Source: Kribbella qitaiheensis
Lineage (GTDB): Bacteria; Actinomycetota; Actinomycetes; Propionibacteriales; Kribbellaceae
Length of the DNA stretch: 64,000 nucleotides
Direction of reading: 5' to 3'
Assembly (NCBI RefSeq): GCF_014217565.1
Contig: NZ_CP043661.1
Location: 2,976,001-3,040,000, forward strand
Shown here piece by piece: positions 9,148-20,447 of the stretch. A program made the translations under genes and the position numbers. The notes beneath the pieces were generated by a model. That model saw nothing but the letters and a program-made list of their open reading frames with translations. It searched no databases and had not been told where the DNA came from. The number at the start of each line of letters is the position of its first letter. Positions within the stretch are counted from its first letter, which is position 1.

Positions 9148-9624
9148 TCAGACCTTCTTCGTGTAGCGGTGACAGGGCACGGGGATCGGTCCGTGCTCCG
9201 TGATCGCGGGGTAGTCGAAGGCGCCGCTGTCGGCCCAGCCGCTGCGCTCGTAGAAGCGGCGGGCGCGGGCGTTGCCAGTGGCAACCGCGAGCCAGGCTTC
9301 GTCGTGGCCGTTCGCCTTGACCTGGCGTTCGGCATCGGCGATCAGGACGCCGGCCACCCCCGAGCCGCGGTGATCGCCGGAGACGTAGACCTGCTCGACC
9401 TCGTCGGCCACCACCATCACGAACCCGGCCACCTCATCACCGGCCACCGCGACCGTGGTGTCCCCGATCCGCTCCGGAACCCTGTCCCAGAAGGACTCCT
9501 TGGTCCGGACCGCCACCAGCTCATCCGGCACATTTCCGATATGACCGTCGCCCCATCCGGCGTACCAGATCGAGGCGACGGCATCGACATCACCGGCTTC
9601 GGCAGCGCGCAGAGTGACCGTCAT
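9148..9624 (-). CDS. GNAT-family N-acetyltransferase
   Basis: A 158-residue protein beginning MTVTLRAAEAGDVDAVASIW. It has the motif-A acetyl-CoA site QVYVSGDHRGSGVAGVLI and motif B LAVATGNARARRFYERSGW, both complete. These are typical single-domain acetyltransferases of unknown small-molecule or protein substrate. It follows metH on the same strand after a 39-bp gap, so it may be co-transcribed with metH, although no functional link is evident. Confidence 0.88.
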   Translation of the reverse strand: MTVTLRAAEAGDVDAVASIWYAGWGDGHIGNVPDELVAVRTKESFWDRVPERIGDTTVAVAGDEVAGFVMVVADEVEQVYVSGDHRGSGVAGVLIADAERQVKANGHDEAWLAVATGNARARRFYERSGWADSGAFDYPAITEHGPIPVPCHRYTKKV

Positions 9625-9663
9625 TCCGTCACTGTAGAGCGAACCTGCCGGCTTTTGCGTGGC

Positions 9664-13284
<3,621 letters not shown>

Positions 13285-13382
13285 TCGGCTACCTCCAGAT
13301 TGACTCCGGAGGCGCCCTTCCAGTCAGACCCCGGCCGAGCGTGGCGGACCCCTCCGGGACCGTTGCAGCGCCTCTCGACCTG
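13285..13382 (-). ncRNA. candidate SAH riboswitch controlling metH
   Basis: In the metH leader (minus strand) GGTCGAG (13380-13374) can pair with CTCGGCC (13338-13332) as a closing stem. Directly after its 5' arm comes AGGCGCTGCAACGG, matching the conserved core of the S-adenosylhomocysteine riboswitch as I recall it. GAGGCGC (13374-13368) is perfectly complementary to GCGCCTC (13315-13309), a plausible pseudoknot. The same CCTCC (13312-13308) can instead pair with the ribosome-binding GGAGG (13296-13292). SAH binding would free the SD, giving an ON switch, which fits MetH consuming homocysteine, the product of SAH hydrolysis. I infer the class from motif and context; no covariance search was run. 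Confidence 0.75.
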
Positions 13383-13486
13383 GATGGATATCTTACTGAT
13401 CGAGACACAGGGATGCCGAATCATTGCCCGAGTACTGAGACCGCCGCCCTGACTGATGAGACGACGACTGGTGACGCCCTGGGTGG

Positions 13487-14020
13487 TCAGTGGATCAGGG
13501 ACTGGATTCCGGGGGCGTAGAGGTCGGCGATCAGGGGTGGGTCGGCGGTGGCGACCGGGCCGGTCTTGTCGACGGTCATGGCAGCGCCGAGGCCGAGGAT
13601 GTGGGCGATGACGAGCTCAGCCCGTACTGCGGTGTCGTCGCCGGTGAGGCGGGCGGCGAAGGACCGGACGACCTGGTCGTGGAAGCGTTCGCGGAGAAGC
13701 TTGCGTTCGTCGCCCGGGCCGATCGCGAAGACGACCCGGAGCAGCAGGTCCGAGCCGTGCTCCCGGCGCCAGTTGACCAACGTCAGGACGACGTGCCGGC
13801 CGAGCTCGGAATTAGGAGCCTTGAGCAACAATTCGGCCGCGTCGCTGAAGTCGGCGACGCGGTCGAACAGTGACTCCTTGCCGCCGAAGTGCTTGACGAT
13901 GAGCGACGCGCTGACACCGGCGTCGGAGGCGATCCCGCGCAGCGTCACGGCGGCGTACGGCTGGAGGGCGAAGGCTCTGCGGGCTGCCCTCAGGATCGCG
14001 GTCCGGCCGGCATCGGTCAC
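13487..14020 (-). CDS. TetR-family regulator coupled to the MFS pump
   Basis: A 177-residue protein. The HTH lies in AVTLRGIASDAGVSASLIVK followed by HFGGKESLF, and the C-terminal TetR ligand domain ends GIQSLIH. GTG at 14020 overlaps the MFS stop (GTGA, 4 bp), so the two are translationally coupled and the regulator is made with its pump. A longer upstream reading frame exists but would run inside the MFS gene. The likely role is autorepression of the pump operon through the palindrome at 15517-15532. Confidence 0.87.
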   Translation of the reverse strand: MTDAGRTAILRAARRAFALQPYAAVTLRGIASDAGVSASLIVKHFGGKESLFDRVADFSDAAELLLKAPNSELGRHVVLTLVNWRREHGSDLLLRVVFAIGPGDERKLLRERFHDQVVRSFAARLTGDDTAVRAELVIAHILGLGAAMTVDKTGPVATADPPLIADLYAPGIQSLIH

Positions 14021-15450
14021 GGCGTACTGGCTGCTTCGGCCAGGTCCGGCTCGCGAGCGGCCGCAGTACGACGGGCCGGAATCAGCAGGGTGAGGCCGAC
14101 TGCGGCAAGGGCGGCCAGGCCGGCGATCACGAAGACGGTGAGGTACGCGCCGAGCGTCGGAGCGGTGTGACCGGACTTGGTGGCGACCATCGTGGTCAGC
14201 ACTGTCACCACGATGGCGCTGCAGACTGCCTGGCCGATCGTGCGCATCAGCGTGTTGAGGCCGTTCGCGGCGGCCGTTTCGGTCACCGGCACAGCATGCA
14301 TGATCAGGGCGGGAAGTGCCGAATACGCGACGGCGGTCCCGGCCGAGACGACAGTCGCTCCGGCCACGACGGCGGCCAGGTTCTCGCTGGTGAACAGCCG
14401 TACGACGTACCCGACCGCCATCAGCGAGCCCGCGACGGCCAGCGTGAACCGCGGTCCTCGGGCGACGGACAGACGTGCGGACACGGGCGAGAACAACACC
14501 ATCGCGACACCACCCGGAAGCAGGCAGAGTCCGCTGACCACGATCGACGCACCCAGGCCGTAGCCGGTCGACGTCGGTTCCTGAACGAGCTGCGCGGTGG
14601 AGAGCGAGTTCGCGTAGAAGGCGAAGCCGATCAGCAGGGCGGCGAGGTTCGTCAAGAGCACCGCTGGTCGCGCCGACACCCTCAGATCGACGAGTGGCGC
14701 GCCGACGCGCAGTTCGTACCAGACCCAGAAGACCGCGATCAACGCCGCGCCGCCGAACAGCCCGAGGGTGGACGCCGATGCCCATCCCCACGTACTGCCC
14801 TTCGAGACCGCGAGCAGCAGGCAGACGAGGAACGCACTCAACCCCAGCGCACCGGGTACGTCGAAGCGCCCGCTCGAGCGCACCTTGGACTCGGGCACGA
14901 TCAGCAGCACGAGGGCGATGTCGAGCAGGCCGAGTCCCATGCAGATCCAGAACATCGTGTGCCAGTTGGCGTACTCCACCACCAGCGTCGCCGCCGGAAT
15001 CCCTAACGCGGCACCGACGCCGAGGGTCGAACTCATGATCGCGATGGACGGGATCACCCGCGCCGGCGGTAGCTCGTCGCGCAGGATGCTGATCCCGAGC
15101 GGGACCACGGCGACGGCCGCACCCTGGAACGCGCGGCCGAGGATCAGCACCGGCAGCAGCGAACTGATGGCGCAGAGCAGCGAGCCGAGGACCATCGACG
15201 AGAGCGCGATGAGCAGCACCCGGCGCTTGCCGTACATGTCCCCCGCCCGGCCGAGCAGCGGGGTGAAAACGGCTCCGGTCAGCAGCGTTACGGTGACGAG
15301 CCAGCTCACATCTGTCGGGTGGCTGTGGGTGAGCGCAGGCAACTCGGGCAGCAGCGGCACCACGATCGTCTGCACGACCGCGACCAGCACACCACAGCTT
15401 GCGAGCGTCGCCAGCACCATCCGGGGATGAACACCAGGCCGAACAGTCAA
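14017..15450 (-). CDS. MFS transporter, DHA2 (14-helix) drug efflux type
   Basis: About 477 residues with some 13-14 hydrophobic helices (for example MVLATLASCGVLVAVVQTIV, VSWLVTVTLLTGAVFTPLLG). It has motif A GRAGDMYGKRRVLL and the motif-C-like GVGAALGIPAATLV segment of proton-driven exporters. TTG at 15450 is used, preceded by TGAGGAC; a longer start at 15486 is possible. It is the first gene of a two-gene operon with the overlapping TetR gene. The likely role is proton-coupled export of a hydrophobic drug or metabolite across the cytoplasmic membrane; the substrate is unknown. Confidence 0.9.
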   Translation of the reverse strand: MTVRPGVHPRMVLATLASCGVLVAVVQTIVVPLLPELPALTHSHPTDVSWLVTVTLLTGAVFTPLLGRAGDMYGKRRVLLIALSSMVLGSLLCAISSLLPVLILGRAFQGAAVAVVPLGISILRDELPPARVIPSIAIMSSTLGVGAALGIPAATLVVEYANWHTMFWICMGLGLLDIALVLLIVPESKVRSSGRFDVPGALGLSAFLVCLLLAVSKGSTWGWASASTLGLFGGAALIAVFWVWYELRVGAPLVDLRVSARPAVLLTNLAALLIGFAFYANSLSTAQLVQEPTSTGYGLGASIVVSGLCLLPGGVAMVLFSPVSARLSVARGPRFTLAVAGSLMAVGYVVRLFTSENLAAVVAGATVVSAGTAVAYSALPALIMHAVPVTETAAANGLNTLMRTIGQAVCSAIVVTVLTTMVATKSGHTAPTLGAYLTVFVIAGLAALAAVGLTLLIPARRTAAAREPDLAEAASTP

Positions 15451-15516
15451 CTTCGAGTCCTCACGGAGCTGGCCAGGACCGCGCACGGGCGGGCGCGGAT
15501 CGCTTACCGAGCAATA

Positions 15517-15532
15517 GTAAACACTTGTTCAC
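15517..15532. promoter_or_regulatory. TetR operator upstream of the MFS-tetR operon
   Basis: GTAAACACTTGTTCAC is a near-perfect palindrome (GTGAACA on the other strand against TGTTTAC). It lies just upstream of the MFS gene in a locally AT-rich stretch, the expected place for autoregulation by the operon's TetR protein. Confidence 0.65.
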
Positions 15533-15563
15533 CTCGCCTCAACTCGATTGATTGTCTTGGAAG

Positions 15564-15594
15564 TGGTCCACCAAATCGAGGGTGAAGTGGACCA
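15564..15594. promoter_or_regulatory. inverted repeat upstream of the cupin operon
   Basis: TGGTCCAC (15564-15571) and GTGGACCA (15587-15594) form a perfect 8-bp inverted repeat separated by 15 bp, 36 bp before the cupin ATG. It is a possible operator; no regulator gene is assigned to it. Confidence 0.35.
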
Positions 15595-15629
15595 GCTCGT
15601 CGGGCCGGGTGCCGCCTACGTTGAGTGTC

Positions 15630-16241
15630 ATGAGCGAGTTGACGATGCTGCTTGACGTGACGCCGCCCTTCCTTCCGCCCGGAGCCGAGGTGATGACGGC
15701 GACCATCGACCTGGCACCGGGCGATCCCGGTACGCCGCCGCATCGCCACTCCGGGCCGGTGTTCGGGTACGTCCTCGAGGGCGAGTTGCTGTTCGAGCTC
15801 GAAGGCGAGGACCCGCGGGTGATCCACGCCGGCGAGGCTTTCTGGGAGCCAGGCGGAGACCTGATCCACTACCAGGCAGCCAACAACCTCCCCGACCGCC
15901 CAACCCGCTTCGTCATCGTGATGCTCGGCGTCCCAGGCGAACCGATGCTCACCCTCGTAGCTGCCGCCGAACTGGAAACCCGCCGCCACCGCCGCGGCGC
16001 AAGCCCATCCGACCACGCGACCCAGCCGGCCGGAGGGACGCCCGAGCCTGAGGCACCGCGGGGCGGAGCACCTGCCGAGCTTCCCGCTCATCGGGGCGGA
16101 GCGACCGCCGTGCTCGGCGCCCAGCGGGGCGGAGCGACCGCCGTGCTCGGCGCACTGCGGGACGGAGCAACTACCGTGCTCGGCGCCCAGCGGGACGGAG
16201 CAACCACCGAGCTCGGCGCCCAGCGGGGCGGGGGGAACTGA
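15630..16241 (+). CDS. cupin-domain protein with an 11-residue repeat tail
   Basis: 203 residues. Residues 1 to about 115 form a single cupin barrel: PPHRHSGPVFGYVLEGELLF gives the metal-site His pair and Glu region, and GEAFWEPGGDLIHYQAANN gives the second motif. The usual cupin ends near here. The remaining ~90 residues are low-complexity, ending in five 11-residue repeats of the type RGGATAVLGAQ (nucleotides 16059-16223) and a final RGGGN. The tail is probably a recently expanded extension, disordered, of unknown role. The stop lies 2 bp before the epimerase ATG, so they form an operon. The small-molecule function is unknown. Confidence 0.85.
   Translation: MSELTMLLDVTPPFLPPGAEVMTATIDLAPGDPGTPPHRHSGPVFGYVLEGELLFELEGEDPRVIHAGEAFWEPGGDLIHYQAANNLPDRPTRFVIVMLGVPGEPMLTLVAAAELETRRHRRGASPSDHATQPAGGTPEPEAPRGGAPAELPAHRGGATAVLGAQRGGATAVLGALRDGATTVLGAQRDGATTELGAQRGGGN
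16059..16238 (+). repeat. 33-bp in-frame tandem repeat inside the cupin gene
   Basis: Units start at 16059, 16092, 16125, 16158, 16191 and (partial) 16224, each opening CGGGRCGGAGC. The period of 33 keeps the reading frame and encodes 11-residue repeats. Confidence 0.9.
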
Positions 16242-16243
16242 CG

Positions 16244-17092
16244 ATGCGGATCTTTCTTGCTGGAGCGACCGGGGTGATCGGGCGGCAGGTTATTCCGCGG
16301 CTGATCGCCGAGGGACACCAGGTCACCGGCCTGACCCGACGTGAGGCCGACACCGCGGCGCTGCGGCGCCAGGGCGCGCAGGCAGTTGTCGCCGACGTGT
16401 ACGACGCACCCGGGCTGACCAAGGCGATGATCGAGGTCCAGCCCGAGGTCGTGATGCATCAGCTCACCGACCTCAGCGGCGGCAACTTCCAGGCCAACTC
16501 CGACATCCGCCGACGCGGTACGAGAAACCTCGTCGACGCCGCACTCACCGTCGGCGTGACCCGGATCATCGCCCAGAGCATCGCCTGGGCCTACGAACCC
16601 GGCGACGACCCGGCCGACGAATCAACCCCGCTCGACCTCGGCGCCGCCGCCCCACGCCTGCAGACTGTCCAGGCAGTCTCCCAGCTGGAGGAGACCGTGG
16701 CCGAAGCGCCCGAGTGGGTCGTCCTCCGCTACGGCCTCTTCTACGGCCCCGGCACCTGGTACACGAAGGGCGCGTTGATGGACGACCAACTCCGCGCCGG
16801 CAAGCTGGTCCCGACCACCGACATCACCAGCTTCGTCCACATCGAAGACGCAGCCGCCGCGGCCGTCCAGGCACTCGCCTGGCCAACCGGCCCAGTCAAC
16901 ATCGTCGACAACGAACCAGCCGCAGCCACCGACTGGATCCCCACCTTCGCCGCCTCAGCAGGCGCCCCGACCCCGCCGGCGACTACCGGCGACCGCCAGA
17001 AATGGGCCCGAGGCGCCACCAACACCCATGCCCGCACTCACCTCGGTTGGACCCCACAACACCCCACCTGGCGCACCGGCTTCAACAGCTAA
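16244..17092 (+). CDS. NAD(P)-dependent epimerase/dehydratase-like extended SDR
   Basis: A 282-residue protein. The N-terminal Rossmann motif LAGATGVIGRQVIPRL (GxxGxxG) is followed by VVADVYDAPGL, the late strand QSIAWAYEPGDD and the substrate-side LRYGLFYGPGTWY. It has the extended-SDR layout, but the canonical YxxxK is not obvious (the position reads LQTVQAVSQLE), so dehydrogenase activity is uncertain. It starts 2 bp after the cupin stop and is surely co-transcribed. The pair may act on the same small molecule. Confidence 0.85.
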   Translation: MRIFLAGATGVIGRQVIPRLIAEGHQVTGLTRREADTAALRRQGAQAVVADVYDAPGLTKAMIEVQPEVVMHQLTDLSGGNFQANSDIRRRGTRNLVDAALTVGVTRIIAQSIAWAYEPGDDPADESTPLDLGAAAPRLQTVQAVSQLEETVAEAPEWVVLRYGLFYGPGTWYTKGALMDDQLRAGKLVPTTDITSFVHIEDAAAAAVQALAWPTGPVNIVDNEPAAATDWIPTFAASAGAPTPPATTGDRQKWARGATNTHARTHLGWTPQHPTWRTGFNS

Positions 17093-17170
17093 AGCAACAG
17101 CCACCCCCTCACCCCTCACCCCTCACCCCTGCAGCCAAGTCCAGCGCCGGCGTCGCCCCTTTTGAGGCGA

Positions 17171-17226
17171 CCTTGTGCTTGGCTTGAGCACTTCCAGGCC
17201 GCAGTTTGCTGATTTGGTGCACAAGG
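17171..17226. repeat. palindromic element of the TTGTGCAC family (copy 3)
   Basis: CCTTGTGCTTGGCTTGAGC matches 16 of 19 bases of the element at 4920. It is closed by GTGCACAAGG (17217-17226). It begins the repeat-filled gap 17093-17694, which contains no gene I can support. Confidence 0.55.
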
Positions 17227-17260
17227 GTCCGCTGGCGCGGGGGCTGGTGGCGCGGGCGGT

Positions 17261-17360
17261 GTCCCGACCGACAGGTAATGATCGCCGGGATCGCCCTGGA
17301 TACCGCCTGGCTGAGCGTGGCTCCCACCCGACGGACCGACCATTACCTGTCGGTCGGGAC
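17261..17360. repeat. 100-bp element with perfect 20-bp terminal inverted repeats
   Basis: GTCCCGACCGACAGGTAATG (17261-17280) is the exact reverse complement of CATTACCTGTCGGTCGGGAC (17341-17360), with a 60-bp centre. It could be a MITE-like element or a large hairpin. I see no clear target-site duplication. Confidence 0.85.
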
Positions 17361-17398
17361 GGCGCCTTCGGCTCCGGCAAGGCAGCGCCGGACACGAG

Positions 17399-17447
17399 GA
17401 TCGGGTCCGATGCTCTCGAGGGGGTAGGAGAGCGATCGGACCCGATC
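17399..17447. repeat. long hairpin GATCGGGTCCGAT...ATCGGACCCGATC
   Basis: Arms GATCGGGTCCGAT (17399-17411) and ATCGGACCCGATC (17435-17447) are perfect complements. The stem extends inward (GCTCTC with GAGAGC) with one bulged base. No T-run follows. Confidence 0.8.
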
Positions 17448-17537
17448 AGCCGGCTCGCGCGTGGGGGGTGCGCCTGCGAACCGGTGCTTGTTGAGTTGTG
17501 AGGGACGAGCCGTGGAGCCTGCCGTCCGGGGAACGGT

Positions 17538-17675
17538 GGGAGTCGTCGGTCGGCCCTCGCGGCGGGAGTCGTCGGTCGGCCCTCGCGGTGGGAATCGTCG
17601 GTCGGCCCTCGCGGCGGGAGTCATCGGTCGGCCCTCGCGGCGGGAGTCATCGGTCGGCTCTCGCGGTGGGAGCTG
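17538..17675. repeat. 26-bp tandem repeat, about five copies
   Basis: GGGAGTCGTCGGTCGGCCCT-type units start at 17538, 17564, 17590, 17616, 17642 and (partial) 17668, directly after the HtrA gene's stop. The period is exactly 26 bp. Confidence 0.9.
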
Positions 17676-17694
17676 GGCTCCCGCCGTGGGTGGG

Positions 17695-19680
17695 TTAGCG
17701 GACTGGGCCGGTCATCAGGGTGATGGTGGCGGTGTGGGACTGGCCGGACTGGTCCTGCCAGGTGACCGGGACCTTGTCGCCTGCGTGGTGGGAGTTGAGG
17801 GCGGTGGACAGCGTGTCCGGGGAGTCGACCGCCTTGCCGTCGAACGAGGTGATCACGTCGCCGGCGCTGAGGCCCGCCTTGGCTGCGGCACCGTCGGCGA
17901 CGACATCGTTGACGACCGCGCCGGAGACGCCCTGGTTCGCGAGTACCGAGATGCCGAGCATCGCGGAGTCGCCAATGTGTACGTCCGCCGAAGCCTTGCC
18001 CGACTCGATCTGGTCAGCGATGTCCAGCGCCTCGTTGATCGGGATCGCGTACCCCTGCGTCGTGGTCTGGCCCTGCCTGTTGCCCTGACCCTGCCCGTTG
18101 CTCTCGCCGTTCCCGTTCCCGTTTCCAGTGCCGTTCCCGGTGCCGCTTCCGTCGCCGGAGCCGAAACCCGAGCCGTCACCGAAGCCAGAGCCGTAGCCCG
18201 ATCCGTTGCCGCCGCCGTCGCCGTACGCCGCCAGCTGAGCCGACGACGAAGATTTCGCGCCGTAAGCCGCCAGTTGAGCCGACGACGAAGAGCTTGCGCC
18301 GTACGCCGCCAGTTGGGCCGAGGAGGATGACGTTGCGCCGTACGCCGTCTGGCCGGGGCCGCCGTTTCCGCTGTTGCCCGAGCCGCCCGCGGTGTCGACG
18401 CCGATGACCTCGCCCTTCGAGTTCGCCAGCGGGCCGCCGGAGTCGCCGGCCTGGATGTTCGCGTCGGTCTGGATCAGGCCGGTCAGGTTCTCGGGGTCGT
18501 TGCCGGATTCGTCGGTCGCGGTGATCGCCTGGTTGAGCCCGGTGACCTTGCCGGCCGCGTAGCTCGGCGTACCGCCGACTCCGCCCGCGTTGCCGATCCC
18601 GACCACCTGGTCGCCAAGCGCGACCTTCGACGAGTCGCCGGTCTTGGCTACCTCGAGCCCGGAGGCGTCCTTCAGCTTGAGTACCGCGATGTCGTGGGCG
18701 TCGTCGTACCCGACCACGCTGGCGTCGTACGTCTTCCCGTTCCCGATGTCGGTCACGGTGATCTTGGTGGCGCCCTCGATCACGTGGTGGTTGGTGAGGA
18801 TCTCGCCGTCCGGGGTGAGCACGATCCCGGTGCCGGCGGCGCGAGCGCCTTCGTACCCGAGCACGGTGTTCACGTCCACCAGACCGGACGAGACCTTCGC
18901 GGCCACAGCCGAGGCATCCATCGAAGATGACAGACTCGAGGTGCCGCCGCCCCTGTGCTGATCGATGCCCCAGGCAACCGTCCCGATCGCGGTCGCCGTC
19001 GCCAGACTCAGCACCCCGATCAACATCGGCAGCCGCTTACGCTTCTTCGGCGCCGGCGGCATCTGGCGATGCCCCCATGGCGGCCCATACCCCTGCGGCC
19101 CATAACCCTGCTGGTAGGACGCACTTCCCTGCCCCGGCTGCCCAAACGGCCCGTACTGCGGCCCACCCTGCGGCTGCCCGTACTGCGATCCGCCCTGCGG
19201 CTGCCCGCCCTGTGCCGGCTGCGGCCCGCCCTGTCCCGGCCCACCCTGCGGCTGCCCGTACTGCGATCCGCCCCGCGGCTGCCCGCCCTGTGCCGGCTGC
19301 GGCCCGCCCTGTCCCGGCCCGTACTGCGGCTGCCCATACTGCGATCCGCCCCGCGGCTGCCCGCCCTGTGCCGGCTGCGGCCCGCCCTGTCCCGGCCCGT
19401 ACTGCGGCTGCCCATACTGCGATCCGCCTTGCGGCTGTCCGCCCTGCGGCTGCCCGTAGTGCGGTGCGCCCTGCATGTGCCCCTGCGGCTGTTGCGACGG
19501 CCTTGGTCCCGAGAGCGGGCCCTGCGGTCTTGCGATCGGCACCTGTGGTCCACCAGCCGGCGGTTGTCCTGCCGGCGACCCCTGCGCTGCCGTCGGCCCT
19601 TGTTCTGCCGCCGGCACCTGTCCCGGAGTCGGACCCTGCTGCCCGTCAGCCGGTCCCTGTTGTCCCTCGTTGCCGTTCAT
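17695..19680 (-). CDS. membrane-anchored HtrA/DegP-like serine protease with PDZ domain
   Basis: 661 residues. About 1-210 are Gln/Pro/Gly-rich, with a 26-residue unit (QYGQPQYGPGQGGPQPAQ plus linker) repeated about three times, cytoplasmic. One membrane helix follows (LPMLIGVLSLATATAIGTVA). The trypsin-like domain outside has His in LTNHHVIEG near 299, Asp in DDAHDIAVLKL near 328 and Ser in IQAGDSGGPLANS near 413. Unusually, about 110 low-complexity residues, including three AAYGAxSSSSAQL copies and Gly/Asn/Ser runs, are inserted between the Ser motif and the last protease strand (QGYAIPINEAL). A C-terminal PDZ domain follows (about 575-655). ATG at 19680 has SD AGGAGG. The likely role is envelope protein quality control. 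Confidence 0.93.
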   Translation of the reverse strand: MNGNEGQQGPADGQQGPTPGQVPAAEQGPTAAQGSPAGQPPAGGPQVPIARPQGPLSGPRPSQQPQGHMQGAPHYGQPQGGQPQGGSQYGQPQYGPGQGGPQPAQGGQPRGGSQYGQPQYGPGQGGPQPAQGGQPRGGSQYGQPQGGPGQGGPQPAQGGQPQGGSQYGQPQGGPQYGPFGQPGQGSASYQQGYGPQGYGPPWGHRQMPPAPKKRKRLPMLIGVLSLATATAIGTVAWGIDQHRGGGTSSLSSSMDASAVAAKVSSGLVDVNTVLGYEGARAAGTGIVLTPDGEILTNHHVIEGATKITVTDIGNGKTYDASVVGYDDAHDIAVLKLKDASGLEVAKTGDSSKVALGDQVVGIGNAGGVGGTPSYAAGKVTGLNQAITATDESGNDPENLTGLIQTDANIQAGDSGGPLANSKGEVIGVDTAGGSGNSGNGGPGQTAYGATSSSSAQLAAYGASSSSSAQLAAYGAKSSSSAQLAAYGDGGGNGSGYGSGFGDGSGFGSGDGSGTGNGTGNGNGNGESNGQGQGNRQGQTTTQGYAIPINEALDIADQIESGKASADVHIGDSAMLGISVLANQGVSGAVVNDVVADGAAAKAGLSAGDVITSFDGKAVDSPDTLSTALNSHHAGDKVPVTWQDQSGQSHTATITLMTGPVR

Positions 19681-19790
19681 TCCCGTTGCCTCCTCAGCCC
19701 GTCCCTGCCTGCAACGAGTAGACCTCGCCAAACTGAGAACTCCATCGAGTCAACCGATGAATCAGCTGAGAATCCTGTGTGCTCCAGCTC

Positions 19791-20351
19791 TCACTGATCG
19801 AGGAGCTTGGCCACGGCAGTCACGACCGCACGACGGCGCCGGGCACGGGAAACCGGTGCCGTGGCGGTGAATTCCGGCGTCATCGACGACCAGTTCGTCG
19901 CGATCGCCTGAACCAGCGACAGCAGCTCCGCGAGCCTGAAGTCCGAGTGGAAAGCACCGGCCCGCCGCGCCTTCTCCAACTCGGCCAGCCGGTTCGCGTT
20001 CACGTCCAGCACGGCTTCCAGCCGCGCACTCCCCGGCCGTTCCAGCCGGTACCAGACCGCCAGCCGCAGGTGCTCCGGATGCTCCTCGAAGAAGTCGAAC
20101 ACCCGCCCGGCGTACCTCGGCAGGTCGTACGCGTCGAAGTTCACCGCCTCGAGATAAGCCTCCACCGAAGCAGTGAAGACCGCGTCGAACAGCCCGTCCT
20201 TGTTCCCGTAGTACGCGTAGAGCATCGCCTTGTTGCAGCCGGCCACCTCGGCGATCCGGTTCACCCGGGCCCCGGCGATGCCGAGCGCGGCAAACTCCTC
20301 GGTGGCCGCTTCGAGGATCCTGGCCTTGGTCCGATCGGCGTTCCGTTGCAT
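19791..20351 (-). CDS. TetR-family repressor of the adjacent SDR gene
   Basis: A 186-residue protein from ATG 20351 (MQRNADRTKARILEAATEEF). The HTH is VNRIAEVAGCNKAMLYAYY, followed by the GNKDGLFDAVF helix characteristic of TetR. A plausible TetR C-terminal domain runs to LLDQ. It is divergent from an SDR gene with two AACC(N4)GGTT operators between, so autorepression and repression of the SDR are likely. The ligand is unknown. Confidence 0.9.
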   Translation of the reverse strand: MQRNADRTKARILEAATEEFAALGIAGARVNRIAEVAGCNKAMLYAYYGNKDGLFDAVFTASVEAYLEAVNFDAYDLPRYAGRVFDFFEEHPEHLRLAVWYRLERPGSARLEAVLDVNANRLAELEKARRAGAFHSDFRLAELLSLVQAIATNWSSMTPEFTATAPVSRARRRRAVVTAVAKLLDQ

Positions 20352-20370
20352 GCCCACCAGTCTAGCAACC

Positions 20371-20431
20371 AACCGGTCGGTTGATTTCTGGACCAGATGG
20401 GGGTCTCCTTGAATTAACCAACCAGTCGGTT
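20371..20431. promoter_or_regulatory. paired TetR operators AACC(N4)GGTT
   Basis: AACCGGTCGGTT (20371-20382) and AACCAGTCGGTT (20420-20431) lie 49 bp apart in the divergent gap, the second about 16 bp before the SDR ATG, the first about 20 bp before the tetR ATG. Each would block one promoter. Confidence 0.8.
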
Positions 20432-20447
20432 ATATAGCGAGGAGATC

